Source of the DNA: Marinicella algicola | GTDB taxonomy: Bacteria; Pseudomonadota; Gammaproteobacteria; Xanthomonadales; Marinicellaceae | Direction of reading: 5' to 3' | Assembly (NCBI RefSeq): GCF_028401385.1 | Contig: NZ_JAQOMR010000001.1 | Coordinates: 250,501-314,500 of the forward strand | Length of the DNA: 64,000 nucleotides | Shown here: one piece after another, positions 61,571 to 64,000 of the stretch | Position numbering within the stretch: the first letter of the stretch is position 1 | Layout of the letters: every line of letters starts with the position of its first letter | The notes under the pieces: model-generated | What the model was told of the DNA's origin: nothing | The model's database searches: none | What the model saw: only the letters and a program-made list of their open reading frames with translations | Made by a program: the position numbers and the translations under genes

Positions 61571-62960
61571 ATGAAATCTGGCTTTTCGGTATGGTTCGCG
61601 ACTAACGGGTATTGGCTGGGGGTATCCTCGGCTATCCGTTGCTGAAGCCGATACTTTATCAGCGGATGAGAAAAGGCAAGGAAGAGCGTTCGCGTCTCAA
61701 CGAACGTTTCGGCCGGACCGATGTGAAACGACCCGATGGGCCAATTGTCTGGATCCATGCGGCAAGCGTGGGCGAGACACTGGCTGTCACCCAGCTGGTC
61801 GAAAGCATCAGGGCGTGCGAGATTTCAGTTCTTCTTACGACGGGTACGGTGACCTCTGCGAAGCTTTCGGCAGAGCGTTTCGGTGATGGCGTGATCCACC
61901 AGTATGTGCCTCTTGATGCCATGCCGGCCGTTTCGAGATTTCTCGATCACTGGCGGCCGGATCTTGCCATCAATGTCGAGACAGAAGTCTGGCCCGTGAC
62001 GATTGCCGAACTCGCGCGTCGCAGAATTGCACATATTATCGTCAATGGACGCATTTCCGATCGTTCCTTCCAGCGATGGATGCAGCGGCGGCAACTGGCG
62101 CGGACATTGTTTTCGCGGTTTTCGCTGGTCATGGCCCAGACCGACATTGATGCCGAGCGCTTTGCCGACCTCGGTGCGTTGCATGTGACTGTCTCGGGCA
62201 ATCTCAAGGTGGATCGCGATGCGCCCCCGGCTGATGACGACGCATTGACTGCGCTCAAACAAGCCGTTGGTGATCGCCCCGTCTGGGCTGCGATCTCGAC
62301 CTTCGACGGCGAGGAAAAATTGCCGCAGATGTCCATACCGCTTTGAAGGAGCGGCACAAGGGGCTTTTGACCGTCATCGTTCCACGTCACCCGGATCGTG
62401 GCGATGTGCTTGCGGGGCTGTTCGCCGCCAAGGGCCTCAATGTCCGGCGCCGCTCTCTGGGCGAAACACCGGCCGTTGATACCGATATCCTGCTTGGCGA
62501 TACGATTGGTGATATGGGGCTTTACCTGCGCCTGAGTGAGATCGCCTTCGTCGGCCGGTCGATGACGGCAAAAGGCGGACAGAATCCGCTGGAGCCCGCA
62601 ATCCTGGGCACCGCCGTTCTGACCGGTCCCTATGTTGAGAATTTCCGTGATACCTACAGGCAGCTGCGCCAGCGCGGCGCCGTGCGCACCGTCGAAGGGG
62701 CGGAAGCGCTTATGCAGTCGGTCGATTTCCTGTTGCGCGACGCGGATGCACGCCGCCACATGATTGAGTCGGGCTATGCCGGTGTGCGGGATATGCGCGG
62801 GGCACTGATCAAGACCATGAAGGGGCTTGAACGTTATCTTGCACCGCTTCGGCTGGAAGCCCGGTTTTTCGCCAGACCGAAGCCTGTTCCCAAGCATGAG
62901 CGTTCCTTGACCATTCAGGAAAAACTTGCCAGTCAGGACCTGCGCAAGGCGCTGCGGTGA
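61571..62960 (+). CDS. waaA: Kdo transferase WaaA (3-deoxy-D-manno-octulosonic acid transferase), two frameshifts
   Basis: Adds Kdo to lipid A precursor at the inner membrane. ATG 61571 opens MKSGFSVWFATNGYWL, an N-terminal membrane anchor; one G lost near 61615 joins it to GGILGYPLLKPILYQRMRKG. The GT-B domain contains HAASVGETLA, LLTTGTVTSAKL, ETEVWPVTI, and after a second base loss near 62325 VPRHPDRG, SEIAFVGRSMTAKGGQNPLEP (split by GRSM). The order DUF4170-waaA-lpxK is conserved in rhizobia. Confidence 0.93.
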
Positions 62961-63003
62961 ATTCTTTTGGCCGTGCCAACGTCAAGTCGGAGACGGCTTC
63001 CCA

Positions 63004-64000
63004 ATGCTTAGCAAAACTCAGCCTTTCTGGTGGAACGACAAGCGCCTCCTGAGCCGGCTGCTCTGGCCTCTTTCCTGGCTTTATGGTGCGGTTGTCGCAA
63101 GGCGGATGACGCGTATGCGAGGCGATCTTGTCACTGTGCCTGTTTTGTGCGTCGGCAATTTCACTGTCGGCGGAACCGGCAAGACGCCGGTTGCCGAAGC
63201 GCTCGCCCGGGCGGCGTTGGCACGGGGCAGGAAACCCGGCTTTGTATTGCGCGGTTACGGTGCGAAGATTACCGCGGCACGCCTCGTGGACCCGGAACGT
63301 CATACCTATGCCGATGTTGGCGACGAGGCGTTAATGCTATCGCGCACGGCGCCCGTTGCGGTCTCTCCCGGCAGGGTTGATGCCGCGCGGCTTTTGCAGG
63401 ACGCAGGCGTGGATTTCATCATCATGGATGACGGCTTGCAGAGCGGCAAGCTCAGGCCGGACTTCACGGTCGCTGTGGTGGATGCTCGCCGCGGGTTCGG
63501 CAATGGGTACTGCTTGCCGGCTGGTCCGCTTCGCGCACCACTTGCCGCCCAGCTCCCCAAAGCCGAGGTGATCCTGCTCAACGGGACCGGAAGCGCGGCC
63601 CCGTCCGTGGTCGCGGCAGCTGATCGTGCAAATGTGCCTGTCGTCCATTTCAGCCAGAAGCCGGTGGAGGGGCTGATCAAATGGCCGGCCAAAGGGTTCT
63701 GGCCTATGCGGGGATCGGTGATCCGCAAAAATTTTTGATACGCTCACATCTCTCGGGGCTGATGTTGCCGACAGGCAAGCCCTTGCGGATCATGCTCCGA
63801 TTACCGCAAGGCTGGCAGGCTCGCTCCTTGAGCGGGCCAGGCAGAACGGACTTGTTCTGGTCACGACTGCAAAGGACATGGCTCGGCTCGCCGGCGCTCG
63901 TGATGCTCACCTCGATGAATTGCGGACTGAGAGCACGGTGCTGGAAATCACTGCTGTATTCGAAGATGCAATGATGGCCGAACGATTCGTCTGTGCCACT
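63004..64000 (+). CDS. lpxK: Tetraacyldisaccharide 4'-kinase, 3' end outside window, two frameshifts
   Basis: Phosphorylates the 4' position of the lipid A disaccharide. ATG 63004 gives MLSKTQPFWWNDKRLLSRLL; the P-loop-like motif is VGNFTVGGTGKTPVAEA, then RGYGAK, GDEALML and DDGLQSGKLRPD. Bases lost near 63680 and 63735, both in homopolymers (aaa, ttttt). Beyond them LAYAGIGDPQKF and VLVTTAKDMARLAG continue to the window end. Follows waaA by 43 bases. Confidence 0.93.

Noticed and set aside
1-64000. CRISPR array
   Set aside because: No series of regularly spaced short repeats was seen; the repeats found are in the autotransporter, IS ends and att sites.

Overview
The window is about 64 kb of a chromosome from an alphaproteobacterium of the order Hyphomicrobiales (Rhizobiales), most like Rhizobiaceae and relatives. 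The evidence is the gene content and order: argH-lptM-lysA-TIGR02302, cpdR, hpt, ftsEX-ydcF-plsC, DUF2125, hisC-tyrC beside a methyltransferase and gloB, rpmB, cobS-cobT, a J-domain protein divergent from bolA, aroK-aroB-hemolysin family, xerD-accA, DUF4170-waaA-lpxK. The genus cannot be fixed from sequence alone; Martelella- or Hoeflea-like is a guess.

Layout. 1-11100: amino-acid biosynthesis (argH, lysA), envelope genes, the CpdR cell-cycle regulator, purine salvage (hpt), the divisome ABC pair ftsEX and phospholipid synthesis (plsC). 11100-18100: DUF2125, the hisC-tyrC operon, a methyltransferase divergent from a gloB-cupin operon, a DMT exporter and a DUF3108 protein. 18280-22490: rpmB, the queuosine-precursor transporter yhhQ with a possible preQ1-type leader, a mannitol-dehydrogenase family enzyme divergent from an alpha-amylase. 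22480-29920: a leftward run with a phytase-like esterase, cobT, cobS, a J-domain protein (bolA divergent), a CorC/HlyC protein, aroB and aroK. 30590-37700: xerD, accA, an L,D-transpeptidase lipoprotein, a TusA-like protein, a CobW GTPase, a DD-carboxypeptidase and an M20 amidohydrolase, then tRNA-Arg.

37840-47810 is accessory: a large type V autotransporter, a serine hydrolase, a LuxR/GerE-type regulator, an orphan two-partner-secretion transporter (FhaC/ShlB type) and a truncated second serine hydrolase. The two secretion genes share a promoter element: a CCCCT-N4-AGGGG dyad followed at identical spacing by GCAATAAGCG. The regulator gene between them ends inside the second dyad. I regard this as the most interesting system in the window. 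After it come an MltB lytic transglycosylase, an arylsulfatase, a zinc-type CDF exporter, dsbB and a YqaA protein.

53960-56830 is a decayed integrative element at tRNA-Leu(CAA). It has 16-bp att repeats, an integrase fragment split by one IS5-family element and followed by another, and an adjoining IS3 orfA remnant. The window closes with kefB-like, pmbA, cysQ-like, DUF4170, waaA and a partial lpxK.

A general warning: about 35 genes, including indispensable ones (ftsE, ftsX, accA, waaA, lpxK), are broken by apparent single-base losses, many at homopolymer runs. In every forward-strand gene I checked the frame change is the one expected from losing one base. This looks like uncorrected sequencing error rather than biology, so I annotate these as full-length CDSs spanning the breaks and give the approximate break positions.
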